64,000 nt of DNA from NCBI RefSeq assembly GCF_023715465.1, contig NZ_JAMBOE010000016.1:1-64000 (forward strand), given 5' to 3'. The DNA comes from Paenibacillus macerans (GTDB taxonomy: Bacteria > Bacillota > Bacilli > Paenibacillales > Paenibacillaceae). Position numbers and translations under genes: made by a program. Under the pieces are notes generated by a model. The model was not told the origin of the DNA. It did not search any database and saw only the letters and a list, made by a program, of their open reading frames with translations. This document shows positions 57,258 to 64,000 of the stretch, one piece after another; the first letter of the stretch is position 1, and each line of letters begins with the position of its first letter.

Positions 57258-59336
57258 ATGAGTACACAAAGTAAAAAATTCCCCCCAATCAGCGCTAAGT
57301 TGCCGGCATTTATGCACGGCGCCGATTACAATCCCGATCAATGGCTGCATGACCCGCAGGTGTTGGCCGAAGACATCCGGATGATGAAGTTGGCCCATTG
57401 CAACGTGATGGCCGTGGGGATTTTCTCCTGGGCTGCGCTGGAGCCGGAAGAGGGCGTGTACCGCTTCGAATGGCTGGACCGCGTGCTGGACACCTTTGCG
57501 GAAAACGGCATCTACGCCTGGCTGTCCACCCCCAGCGGCGCGCGCCCGGCCTGGATGTCGGAGAAATATCCAGAGGTGCTGCGCGTAGGCGGCAATCGCC
57601 AGCGCAATCTCCACGGCATGCGGCACAATCACTGCTTCACGTCGCCGGCCTACCGCGCGAAGGTGACGCAAATGAACACGCGCCTGGCGGAGCGCTATTC
57701 CAGTCACCCGGCGGTTCTCGGTTGGCATGTATCTAACGAATATGGCGGAGAATGCCATTGCGACTATTGCCAGGAAGCATTTCGCGGCTGGCTGAAGCGC
57801 AAATACGGATCGCTGGACGCGCTGAACCGCGCCTGGTGGACGGCGTTTTGGAGCCATACGTATACGTCCTGGTCGCAGGTGGAATCTCCGGCGCCGCACG
57901 GCGAGACGATGGTGCACGGGCAAAACCTCGACTGGCGCCGCTTCGTCTCCGATCAGACGATCGATTTTTACAAGCATGAAATCGCCCCGCTCAAGGCGGT
58001 GAATCCCGATCTGCCGTGCACGGTCAACATGATGGATCTGTTTTACGGGCTGGATTACCGCGAATTTGCCAAGGCGGTGGATGTCATTTCGTGGGACGCT
58101 TATCCGACCTGGCACGAAGAGGAATCGGACGCCGGCGTGGCGTCCTGGTTCGCCTTCAACCACGACCTGTTCCGCTCGCTGAAGAAAAAGCCGTTTATGC
58201 TGATGGAAAGCACGCCATCTTTAACGAACTGGCAGCCGGTCAGCAAGCTGAAGCGTCCGGGCATGCACCGGCTGTCCTCGCTGCAGGCGGTGGCCCACGG
58301 CTCTGACACGGTGCAGTATTTTCAATGGCGGAAAAGCCGCGGCTCCAGCGAAAAGTTCCACGGCGCGGTCATCGACCACGTCGGGCATGAGCGTACCCGC
58401 GTGTTCGAGGACGTGGCTTCGCTCGGTGGGACTTTGGCCGGACTGACGGAGGTGCTTGGCACAACGGTTCCGGCGGAAACGGCGATCCTGTTCGACTGGG
58501 ATAACCGCTGGGCGGTCAACGACGCGCAAGGGCCGCGGAACAAAGGAATCCACTATGAGGACACCGTTATGCAGCATTACCGCGCTTTGTGGGAATTGGG
58601 CGTGCCGGCCGACATCATCGGTTCTTTCGACGATTTTTCCGAATATAAGCTGCTGGTCGTGCCGATGGCGTATCTGCTCCGTGAAGAAACCGGGAAAAAG
58701 ATGGAGCGGTTCGTCGAAAACGGCGGCACGCTGTTCGTCACCTATTGGTCGGGGATTGTCGACGAAAACGACCTGTGCCATCTGACCGGCTTTCCCGGAC
58801 CTTTGCGGAAGACGCTGGGCGTATGGGCGGAGGAAATCGACGGGCTGCACGACCATGACCGGAACGGCCTGGTGCTGGCGAGCGGGAACGAGCTTGGCCT
58901 TAGCGGCACGTTCGAAATTCACGAGCTATGCGAGCATATCCATGCCGAAGGTTCTCGTGTGCTGGGCGTCTACAGCGATGATTTTTATGCCGGCAAACCG
59001 GCGTTAACCGTAAATCGCTTCGGTGCAGGCAAAGCGTATTATTTGGCGGCCCGCGTCAGCGATCCGGCGTTTTACGAAGCGCTGTACGGCAAGCTCGCCG
59101 AGGACGCCGGCGTGCACCGCGCGCTCGATGCCGCGCTACCGGCGGGAGTAACCGCGCAGCTGCGCACGGACGGGGAGCACGATTACGTGTTCGTGCAGAA
59201 CTTCTCCGGCCAAGCGGCCCGCGTCGAGCTGGACGGGCGCGGCTATACGGATGCCGAAAGCGGCGAAGCGGTCTCCGGCCCGCTGGAGCTGCCGATGAAC
59301 GGCATCGCCATTTTGAAGCGTACGGCGCAGGCGTAG
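57258..59336 (+). CDS. Beta-galactosidase (GH42)
   Basis: Cytosolic glycosidase that hydrolyses terminal beta-galactosides, probably the oligosaccharides taken up by the transporter just upstream. GH42 features: MHGADYNPDQWLHDPQVLAE at the start, acid/base Glu in HVSNEYGG (about 161), the zinc-binding Cys cluster GECHCDYC immediately after it, and nucleophile Glu in FMLMESTPS (about 317). A trimerisation domain (about 400-600) and a small C-terminal beta domain follow. 692 residues. No signal peptide. GGAGAGG precedes the ATG, and the gene lies 29 bp after the receptor gene. Confidence 0.94.
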   Translation: MSTQSKKFPPISAKLPAFMHGADYNPDQWLHDPQVLAEDIRMMKLAHCNVMAVGIFSWAALEPEEGVYRFEWLDRVLDTFAENGIYAWLSTPSGARPAWMSEKYPEVLRVGGNRQRNLHGMRHNHCFTSPAYRAKVTQMNTRLAERYSSHPAVLGWHVSNEYGGECHCDYCQEAFRGWLKRKYGSLDALNRAWWTAFWSHTYTSWSQVESPAPHGETMVHGQNLDWRRFVSDQTIDFYKHEIAPLKAVNPDLPCTVNMMDLFYGLDYREFAKAVDVISWDAYPTWHEEESDAGVASWFAFNHDLFRSLKKKPFMLMESTPSLTNWQPVSKLKRPGMHRLSSLQAVAHGSDTVQYFQWRKSRGSSEKFHGAVIDHVGHERTRVFEDVASLGGTLAGLTEVLGTTVPAETAILFDWDNRWAVNDAQGPRNKGIHYEDTVMQHYRALWELGVPADIIGSFDDFSEYKLLVVPMAYLLREETGKKMERFVENGGTLFVTYWSGIVDENDLCHLTGFPGPLRKTLGVWAEEIDGLHDHDRNGLVLASGNELGLSGTFEIHELCEHIHAEGSRVLGVYSDDFYAGKPALTVNRFGAGKAYYLAARVSDPAFYEALYGKLAEDAGVHRALDAALPAGVTAQLRTDGEHDYVFVQNFSGQAARVELDGRGYTDAESGEAVSGPLELPMNGIAILKRTAQA

Positions 59337-59440
59337 GGAAAGGGAGGCGCTCCGGCAACAGGACTTCCGAAACGGAATTGTAGCTGGAAAGTTCCAACTT
59401 GAAACTGGGGAGTCAGCCTCCTCGCGTCTTATGGTAAGAA

Positions 59441-59635
59441 TAAGGGACAAAAATGTCGCTATATTCTGCGGTAACCGGGGGATGAGCAAATAGCGGAATA
59501 AAAAGCACTTATTTTCCTCCGGCTGGATAAAAACAGGTGAAAATAAGCGAGTTCCACAAAAATAGGGCCCAAAAATGTCGCTATTGCGGTGAAATGGCAC
59601 GGAATGAGGGAAATAACGCCATAAAATTCCGCTAT
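59441..59635. repeat. Intergenic four-unit element, family B copy 2
   Basis: Four 22-bp units at 59441 (TAAGGGACAAAAATGTCGCT...), 59491, 59563 and 59614 (TAACGCCATAAAATTCCGCT...); offsets 0/50/122/173. Unit orientations are mixed, and each unit is itself nearly symmetric. It follows the GH42 gene, in place of any recognisable terminator. Confidence 0.78.
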
Positions 59636-59690
59636 GCGCCAGGCTCACCCGATTGCAACTAGCGAACTACAAAGCCCACTGCAATAGCAC

Positions 59691-59746
59691 AGCGACTGCA
59701 ACACAGCGACTGCAGCACAGAGACTGCAGCACAGCAACCGCACTGC
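59691..59746 (+). repeat. 14-bp tandem repeat, about four copies
   Basis: AGCGACTGCAACAC, AGCGACTGCAGCAC, AGAGACTGCAGCAC and AGCAACCGCACTGC in tandem, with further degenerate GCAACA/GCAATA runs on both sides (about 59650-59800). An open frame across it (59653-59859) is Thr/Gln-rich and lacks a ribosome binding site, so I treat the tract as non-coding. Confidence 0.75.
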
Positions 59747-59806
59747 AACAAGGGCAATATTGGCAACAGCAGTACAATAACCGCAATACAATAACTGCAG
59801 CACGAC

Positions 59807-59834
59807 AGCCGCTGACTCGTTCAGCGGCTTTTTA
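59807..59834 (+). terminator. Terminator upstream of the winged-helix gene
   Basis: AGCCGCTGA-CTCGT-TCAGCGGCT followed by TTTTAC. It closes the transcript from the GH42 side or acts as an attenuator for the gene 67 bp downstream. Confidence 0.8.
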
Positions 59835-59900
59835 CTTGCCGGAAAAAGAAGTAAAATGAGAAGCAACGCTTACTTAACACCGCGAAAGGATGATGCACGG

Positions 59901-61061
59901 ATGTCCTCATTGATCTTTGATCCCGCCAGCTATACGATAACGTGCGGTTCGGAGCCCATCGGCTTGCTGGCGAAGGAGTTCGCGCTTCTGCAATTTCTGT
60001 ATGATCACCGCAATCAAGCGTTCACACGGGAGCAACTGCTAGACCGGGTATGGCTGCTGGAATATCCGGTCGAGCGGACGGTGGACGACCATATATACCG
60101 CCTGCGGAGGAAGCTCCGCCAATGGCCGCATATCGCCATCAATACGGTGCGGGGATACGGATACAGCCTTACGCTTCGGGACAGGAGAGCGGTCGGCAAT
60201 CCTTCGGTGCAAGATCCGGAAGTGCAAGAGGCGATGAGGGAGTTGTTCAAAAAATACCACCTGCTGGGGCAAGGCAAATCGCTGCTTGCCTTGGCCGATC
60301 GGCAGGACGTGCTGGGGTTTGAAGTGGATGAATTTTATACGCTATACGTTCATTTCATTCAAGGCGATATTCCCTGGTTTATGGAAGAGAACGGAATCCC
60401 CCTCCGGGAAAAATTGTATTGGATGCTGCTCATATATCGGGGAATGGCGCTGCGGCGGGAGGAAGTTCTTTCATTTCTGCAATTATGCGAGAGAGTGCTG
60501 GAGCTGCGCATTCTTCCGGACCGGCAGCACCGGGAAATGGAGATTTTAAACATCCTGGACGTGTATGCCGATGCCGGACAACCTGAGGAAGCGATAAGCA
60601 GATTCGAAAAAACGCGGCAAACGGTCGAAGCTGACGGACTGTCCGGCTTTGTCATCCCTGTTGCGATTATGGAAATGTACGTTCAGGTCGTTGCCGGCCA
60701 GAGCTCCGAAGCGGAACGCGCCTCCGGCCGGATCGAGCGGCTTTTGCAAAACTCGCCTTATCTTCGGGAGATCGGACGTTACCATATTGTCAAAGGTCTG
60801 CACCTGCTCACCCAGGGGCAGCGGCAGGCCGGGTCCGATTTGATCGACGAAGGGCTGGAAGTGCTGCAAGCGTCCATGCATGTGCCGATGCTGCTGGGAT
60901 CGGTTTGCCAAATCGTTTTATTCCTGCAGGAACGTCTGCCGGATGACCCTCGGCTTGAACAAAAATACCGCGCCGTTTACGATGCCTTGGATAAGGAGTT
61001 GGGCTTATCCCGCTATCGGGCCGATCTAAAAGAGGTTGTTCAAAAAGCCATCTTTCCATGA
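59901..61061 (+). CDS. Winged-helix transcriptional regulator with helical C-terminal domain
   Basis: N-terminal OmpR/PhoB-type winged helix without a receiver domain: GLLAKEFALLQFLYDHRNQA, then FTREQLLDRVWLLEYPVERT and VDDHIYRLRRKLRQ with the wing INTVRGYGYSL (about residues 25-105). The remaining ~280 residues are helical and TPR-like (EEAISRFEKTRQTVEADGLS, YLREIGRYHIVKGLHLLTQG). ATG 59901 is preferred (GAAAGGA upstream); an in-frame ATG at 59856 adds 15 unconserved-looking residues. It precedes an MFS exporter gene on the same strand and may control it. Confidence 0.85.
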   Translation: MSSLIFDPASYTITCGSEPIGLLAKEFALLQFLYDHRNQAFTREQLLDRVWLLEYPVERTVDDHIYRLRRKLRQWPHIAINTVRGYGYSLTLRDRRAVGNPSVQDPEVQEAMRELFKKYHLLGQGKSLLALADRQDVLGFEVDEFYTLYVHFIQGDIPWFMEENGIPLREKLYWMLLIYRGMALRREEVLSFLQLCERVLELRILPDRQHREMEILNILDVYADAGQPEEAISRFEKTRQTVEADGLSGFVIPVAIMEMYVQVVAGQSSEAERASGRIERLLQNSPYLREIGRYHIVKGLHLLTQGQRQAGSDLIDEGLEVLQASMHVPMLLGSVCQIVLFLQERLPDDPRLEQKYRAVYDALDKELGLSRYRADLKEVVQKAIFP

Positions 61062-61209
61062 CCAAGCGGGTTTATGAAGCGGATTCGACGTCGAATCTTG
61101 AATTCAGCCGACTCTCCCTCGGGAGTGAGACGGATTCCGTCTGATTTTCCTCTGACATTGCTCCGTTATGATGTGGCTGTTAGTAGAACGTGAAACGGAG
61201 GACTGTCCG

Positions 61210-62523
61210 GTGCAAAATCAAAATAACGAATCCTGTCCATCCCTGCGGTCGAACCGCAGCTTCCGGCATATGTTTGCCGCCTATGCCCTGGCTACATTTG
61301 GCGATTGGTTTGACGCCTTGGCGATCCAGGTGATCGTCGCTTACCGCTGGGGAGCCGACCCGCTTTTGCTGGCGCTGATTCCGGTCACCATGGCGCTGCC
61401 GGGGGTCCTGCTGGGCTCTTTTGCCGGTGCGCTGGCCGATCGGCTGCACAAAGCGAAGCTCATGCTTCTGTGCGATCTCGTGACCGCGGTGCTGACTGCG
61501 GCCATATTAGCTGCACCGAACCTATATTGGCTGCTGCCGCTGCTCGCCTTTCGTGCAGCGGCGGGCGTATTTCACGTGCCGGCCCAGCAGGCGCTGACGC
61601 GTCAGGTTGTGCCGCCCGGCCAGCTGCTGCAGGCAACCGCGCTGAACGGACTGGTCGGGCAAGGCTCCAAGGTGGCCGGGCCGCTGCTGGGAGCCGCGGC
61701 GCTGGCAGCGTTTGGCCCCAAAGCGTGCATCGCGATTAATATCGGCGCAAGGCTCCTGTCCGCAGCGCTGCTGTATCCTCTTGGCCGGCTGCCGAATGGC
61801 GCCGCAGAACGCATACATGTTCCCGGCGGCCGGCGCCCGCATCTGCTGAGCGGACTCCTTGGCGAATGGCGGGAAGGCTGGCTGCTGCTCGCGCAAGCGA
61901 AACTGCTTAGAAATACGCTGCTGTTTGGACTCATAGCGCTGATCGTTTTGATGATGATCGATTATCAGTTTGCTGCGTTGTTGCGCGGGATCGCCCCCAA
62001 CAACGAATCGCTGATCGGCTGGCTCGTATCCTCGATCGGGGCCGGAGCCGTGCTGGTCCTTCTGCTGCTTAACCGGTTCCGCCGGGTTAGCGGGGGCTTG
62101 GGGCTTGGTGGCGGCTGCGCTCTGATCGGCGCGGGAATCGCCCTGCTGGGCCTTTGTCCTCCCGGAACGGGGCTGGCATGGCTGCTCGGATTCGGCCTGC
62201 TGATCGGTATCGGCAACGGCGCGTATATGGTGACGCAAAATTACATCCTGCAGAAGGAAACGCCTGAGCAGGCAATCGGCCGCGTATTCGGCATTCAAAA
62301 TACGCTCTCCAGCGCGATCATGCTGACCGCTCCGCTGGCCGGGGGCGTCTTGATCCGGCTGGTTTCGGCAGGCACCGCGTTTCTGCTGATCGGCCTGCTG
62401 CTTGCCGCGATCGGGACGGCGGGCGTGCTGTTTCGCACGGTCTTATGGCCCGCTTCGCCGCCGGAGCGGGAAGAAACCAGTCGACCGCCTGCGCCCGAGC
62501 GTTCTTATCCCGGCGGGGCGTGA
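61210..62523 (+). CDS. MFS transporter (MFS_3/enterobactin-exporter-like)
   Basis: Twelve-helix major facilitator, probably an exporter. Opens MFAAYALATFGDWFDALAIQ; the helix 2-3 loop signature is GSFAGALADRLHKAKLMLLC (about 70-90). Later motifs are AQQALTRQVVPPGQLLQATA and the second-half RVFGIQNTLSSAIMLTAPLA. 437 residues from GTG 61210, which has GGAGG 7 bp upstream; the frame extends 14 codons further without a site. The C-terminal 20 residues are Pro/Glu-rich and cytosolic. Adjacent to the winged-helix regulator. Confidence 0.88.
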   Translation: MQNQNNESCPSLRSNRSFRHMFAAYALATFGDWFDALAIQVIVAYRWGADPLLLALIPVTMALPGVLLGSFAGALADRLHKAKLMLLCDLVTAVLTAAILAAPNLYWLLPLLAFRAAAGVFHVPAQQALTRQVVPPGQLLQATALNGLVGQGSKVAGPLLGAAALAAFGPKACIAINIGARLLSAALLYPLGRLPNGAAERIHVPGGRRPHLLSGLLGEWREGWLLLAQAKLLRNTLLFGLIALIVLMMIDYQFAALLRGIAPNNESLIGWLVSSIGAGAVLVLLLLNRFRRVSGGLGLGGGCALIGAGIALLGLCPPGTGLAWLLGFGLLIGIGNGAYMVTQNYILQKETPEQAIGRVFGIQNTLSSAIMLTAPLAGGVLIRLVSAGTAFLLIGLLLAAIGTAGVLFRTVLWPASPPEREETSRPPAPERSYPGGA

Positions 62524-62532
62524 CCGCCCAGG

Positions 62533-62836
62533 TTTTATAGATGCTATATAAGTTGAACTAAAGAAATTGCGGAAGTTAGGCAAGAGTGTTCAATATTCTA
62601 AAAGACTGACATTTTAGAATATTGAACCTAGGGGAAATGATTCTGAAGAAACTAAAAGCTTTCTGTAGGAAAGCTGCATCGGAAGCATATGCTTGGTCGC
62701 CTTTATGAGCGGATTTCTTCCTTGTTGGAATCTATAAAATCAATAGAAATCCGCGAACAACAGCGATCGTAAGAACATTTCACGCGGCTGCCCTGATCCG
62801 TACAATTAATAGTTCAACTTGTATAGAATTATAAAA
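62533..62836. mobile_element. Candidate MITE with 27-bp terminal inverted repeats
   Basis: About 304 bp bounded by the inverted pair CTATATAAGTTGAACTA (62544-62560) and TAGTTCAACTTGTATAG (62810-62826), 16 of 17 matching. The similarity extends outward to TTTTATA on both sides (about 27 bp). The interior is non-coding but highly structured: a perfect 16-bp hairpin (62588-62627), AGCTTTC/GAAAGCT (62657-62675) and GCGGATTTCT/AGAAATCCGC (62709-62754). No transposase is encoded. No target duplication is evident. Confidence 0.6.
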
Positions 62837-62897
62837 TTTCCGGAGGGGTAGAGGATGATGCGCAGGTAGAGAGGGAAGGAGAAGCGGAATCTGGAGG

Positions 62898-63082
62898 CTA
62901 AGGGACACCAGAGCCGTTATCTGCGGAAAAATGGAGGTTTGCAAAATGTGACGGACACAGATGACTCTATTTACCTCGAATCGGCCCTGGTGAACTGGTT
63001 TAGAGCGAGATAGTGTCATCTATGTCCGTTAGGCTGGGAAATACCCGGGAAATGGACGGATAAGGTCGCTGGTGTCCGTTAG
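62898..63082. repeat. Intergenic four-unit element, family C copy 2
   Basis: 185 bp with units at 62898 (CTAAGGGACACCAGAGCCG...), 62948 (GTGACGGACACAGATGAC...), 63008 and 63058 (...CTGGTGTCCGTTAG). Offsets are 0/50/110/160, orientation inverse-inverse-direct-direct. It lies between the MITE-like element and the last gene. Confidence 0.85.
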
Positions 63083-63362
63083 AGCAGCGTCCAAAGTTTA
63101 GAAAAAGCCTAAGTCCTCGGTGCTTCTGATCAGGAAAGAAGGGGAGGGTTCTCGTAGTCGAACCGAAGAGGGAAAGAGGATGGGGTGAAACCTCATACTC
63201 TTTCCCTACTGCGCATCCAAGGTGTGGGAACGCGCGGGCAAGGGACCTCGCCAGCGGCGATGTTTTTCTTGTAATCTCCATCATATTGTTGATTATTCAG
63301 GCCGGGAATTCGGGCCCGGCTATAGTATAATGGGGGCACCCGGATAGGAGAGGTGAAGTTTA

Positions 63363-63980
63363 TTGTCAGGCGCAGAACTTAGCATGATGGATTATTTTAC
63401 GGAACAAAATATAGAGCTCTTCCTGGAGCGCTTCCGCTCCCTGGGGCCGCTGCCCGGCATTCTGCTGACCTTCCTGAAATCGTTCGTTCCGCCGCTGCCG
63501 ACGATCGTGATCGTGGGGGCCAATGCCGCGATTTACGGGATGTGGCTGGGCTTTTTATACTCCTGGATCGGACTTGTGAGCGGGAGTTTGCTGACCTTTC
63601 TGCTGATCCGAAAAGCAGCCGAGACTCCCGTCATGCGCCGCTGGGCGGCCAAGCCCAAGGTGCGGAAAGCGATGATATGGGCACGCAGGAACGGGTTCAG
63701 CTTCGTATTTCTGCTCAGCATGCTGCCGGTAGGCCCGTTCGTCGTGATTAACATGGCCGCGGGGCTAACGCGGATGCCGGCCGTTTCCTTTGGCGTGGCG
63801 GTAGCTTTGGGTAAGGCCGTCATGGTCTTCTGCGTGTCCTATATCGGCACGCATCTGTCCGACTTTGCCGCGCAGCCGGCCAAGCTCCTTGGCGTCGCGA
63901 CGTTCATTGCGGCTTCCCTGTGGTTGAACCGGAAGCTGCAGAGCTATTTCACAGCGGCTGCGGCCGAGCCCGCCGAGTAA
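63363..63980 (+). CDS. TVP38/TMEM64 (DedA-superfamily) membrane protein
   Basis: Polytopic membrane protein of the SNARE-associated/DedA superfamily, whose members are thought to move lipids or support envelope homeostasis. Family marks: FLKSFVPPLPTIVIVGANAA near residue 39, GSLLTFLLIRKA near 75 and FVFLLSMLPVGPFVVINMAA near 114 (the conserved Pro-rich re-entrant segment). 205 residues. TTG 63363 follows GGAGAGG at 8 bp. The 280 bp before it hold a GC-rich inverted repeat (CCGGG...CCCGG near 63302-63319) next to TATAAT at about 63326, probably its promoter. Confidence 0.87.
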   Translation: MSGAELSMMDYFTEQNIELFLERFRSLGPLPGILLTFLKSFVPPLPTIVIVGANAAIYGMWLGFLYSWIGLVSGSLLTFLLIRKAAETPVMRRWAAKPKVRKAMIWARRNGFSFVFLLSMLPVGPFVVINMAAGLTRMPAVSFGVAVALGKAVMVFCVSYIGTHLSDFAAQPAKLLGVATFIAASLWLNRKLQSYFTAAAAEPAE

Positions 63981-64000
63981 CGGCGGGTACGTCCCCGATA

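Noticed and set aside
55759..57288. 509-codon minus-strand frame opposite the second binding lipoprotein
   Set aside because: Antisense shadow of a certain gene, with Val/Phe/Gln-rich low-information sequence.
59653..59859. 68-codon Thr/Gln-rich frame over the tandem repeat
   Set aside because: No ribosome binding site; composition follows the repeat, and it runs through a terminator hairpin.
63083..63300. Minus-strand 94-codon frame 63000-63284
   Set aside because: It overlaps a family C repeat and has no start signal or domain.

Overview
The window reads as the chromosome of a Paenibacillus-type Firmicute (Bacillales). Evidence: an rRNA operon tail followed by a dense tRNA cluster; a SigW/RsiW pair; a cdaA-cdaR-glmM-glmS block with a glmS ribozyme in front of glmS; Gram-positive ribosome binding sites with frequent TTG and GTG starts; and many carbohydrate ABC systems driven by YesM/YesN-type two-component pairs. 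The genus is an inference; nothing here fixes the species.

Layout. 1-1,406: end of 23S rRNA, 5S rRNA and 11 tRNA genes closed by a terminator. 2.3-13.2 kb: core genes ppc, sigW-rsiW (with a sigmaW-type promoter between them), cdaA-cdaR-glmM, and glmS behind a glmS ribozyme that carries an unusually long P2 arm. 13.4-23.8 kb: a self-contained uptake and oxidation locus with two FAD oxidoreductases, two ABC permeases, a binding lipoprotein and a YesM/YesN-type sensor/regulator pair. Four promoters in this locus share the same pair of direct-repeat boxes at identical distances from the -10, so it looks like one regulon. 24-26.6 kb: a secreted GH26 mannanase with CBM-type modules.

26.8-40.6 kb: an accessory stretch of small regulator/enzyme pairs: MerR with a zinc alcohol dehydrogenase, ArsR with an Old Yellow Enzyme, TetR with an NAD-epimerase, LysR, and MarR with a nitroreductase. 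Most have visible operators, which suggests electrophile/xenobiotic and redox defence. The stretch also holds gene wreckage: an MFS fragment, a response-regulator start joined to a frameshifted serine hydrolase, and an orphan MerR-type promoter with no gene. 41-44.5 kb: an unusual metzincin-like protein, a Uma2 nuclease-fold protein and a 57-residue DNA-binding-like mini-protein. 44.6-50 kb: a LicR-type regulator with cellobiose-type PTS IIA-IIB-IIC and a 6-phospho-beta-glucosidase. 50.1-59.3 kb: a second two-component pair with ABC transporter and GH42 beta-galactosidase. 59.9-64 kb: a winged-helix regulator, an MFS exporter, a MITE-like element and a TVP38/DedA-type membrane protein.

The most unusual signal is not a gene. 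Seven complete and one half intergenic elements of about 185-196 bp lie between genes. Families A and C have different sequences but exactly the same plan: four 25-bp units starting at offsets 0, 50, 110 and 160, the first two inverted relative to the last two. Family B follows a related plan (0, about 50, about 122, about 173), and a fourth short palindrome (family D) fits three of the four positions. Each A, B or C unit contains a 22-bp core bounded by TA-rich ends of the form TAnnG...nTA. I know of no description of this shared geometry.
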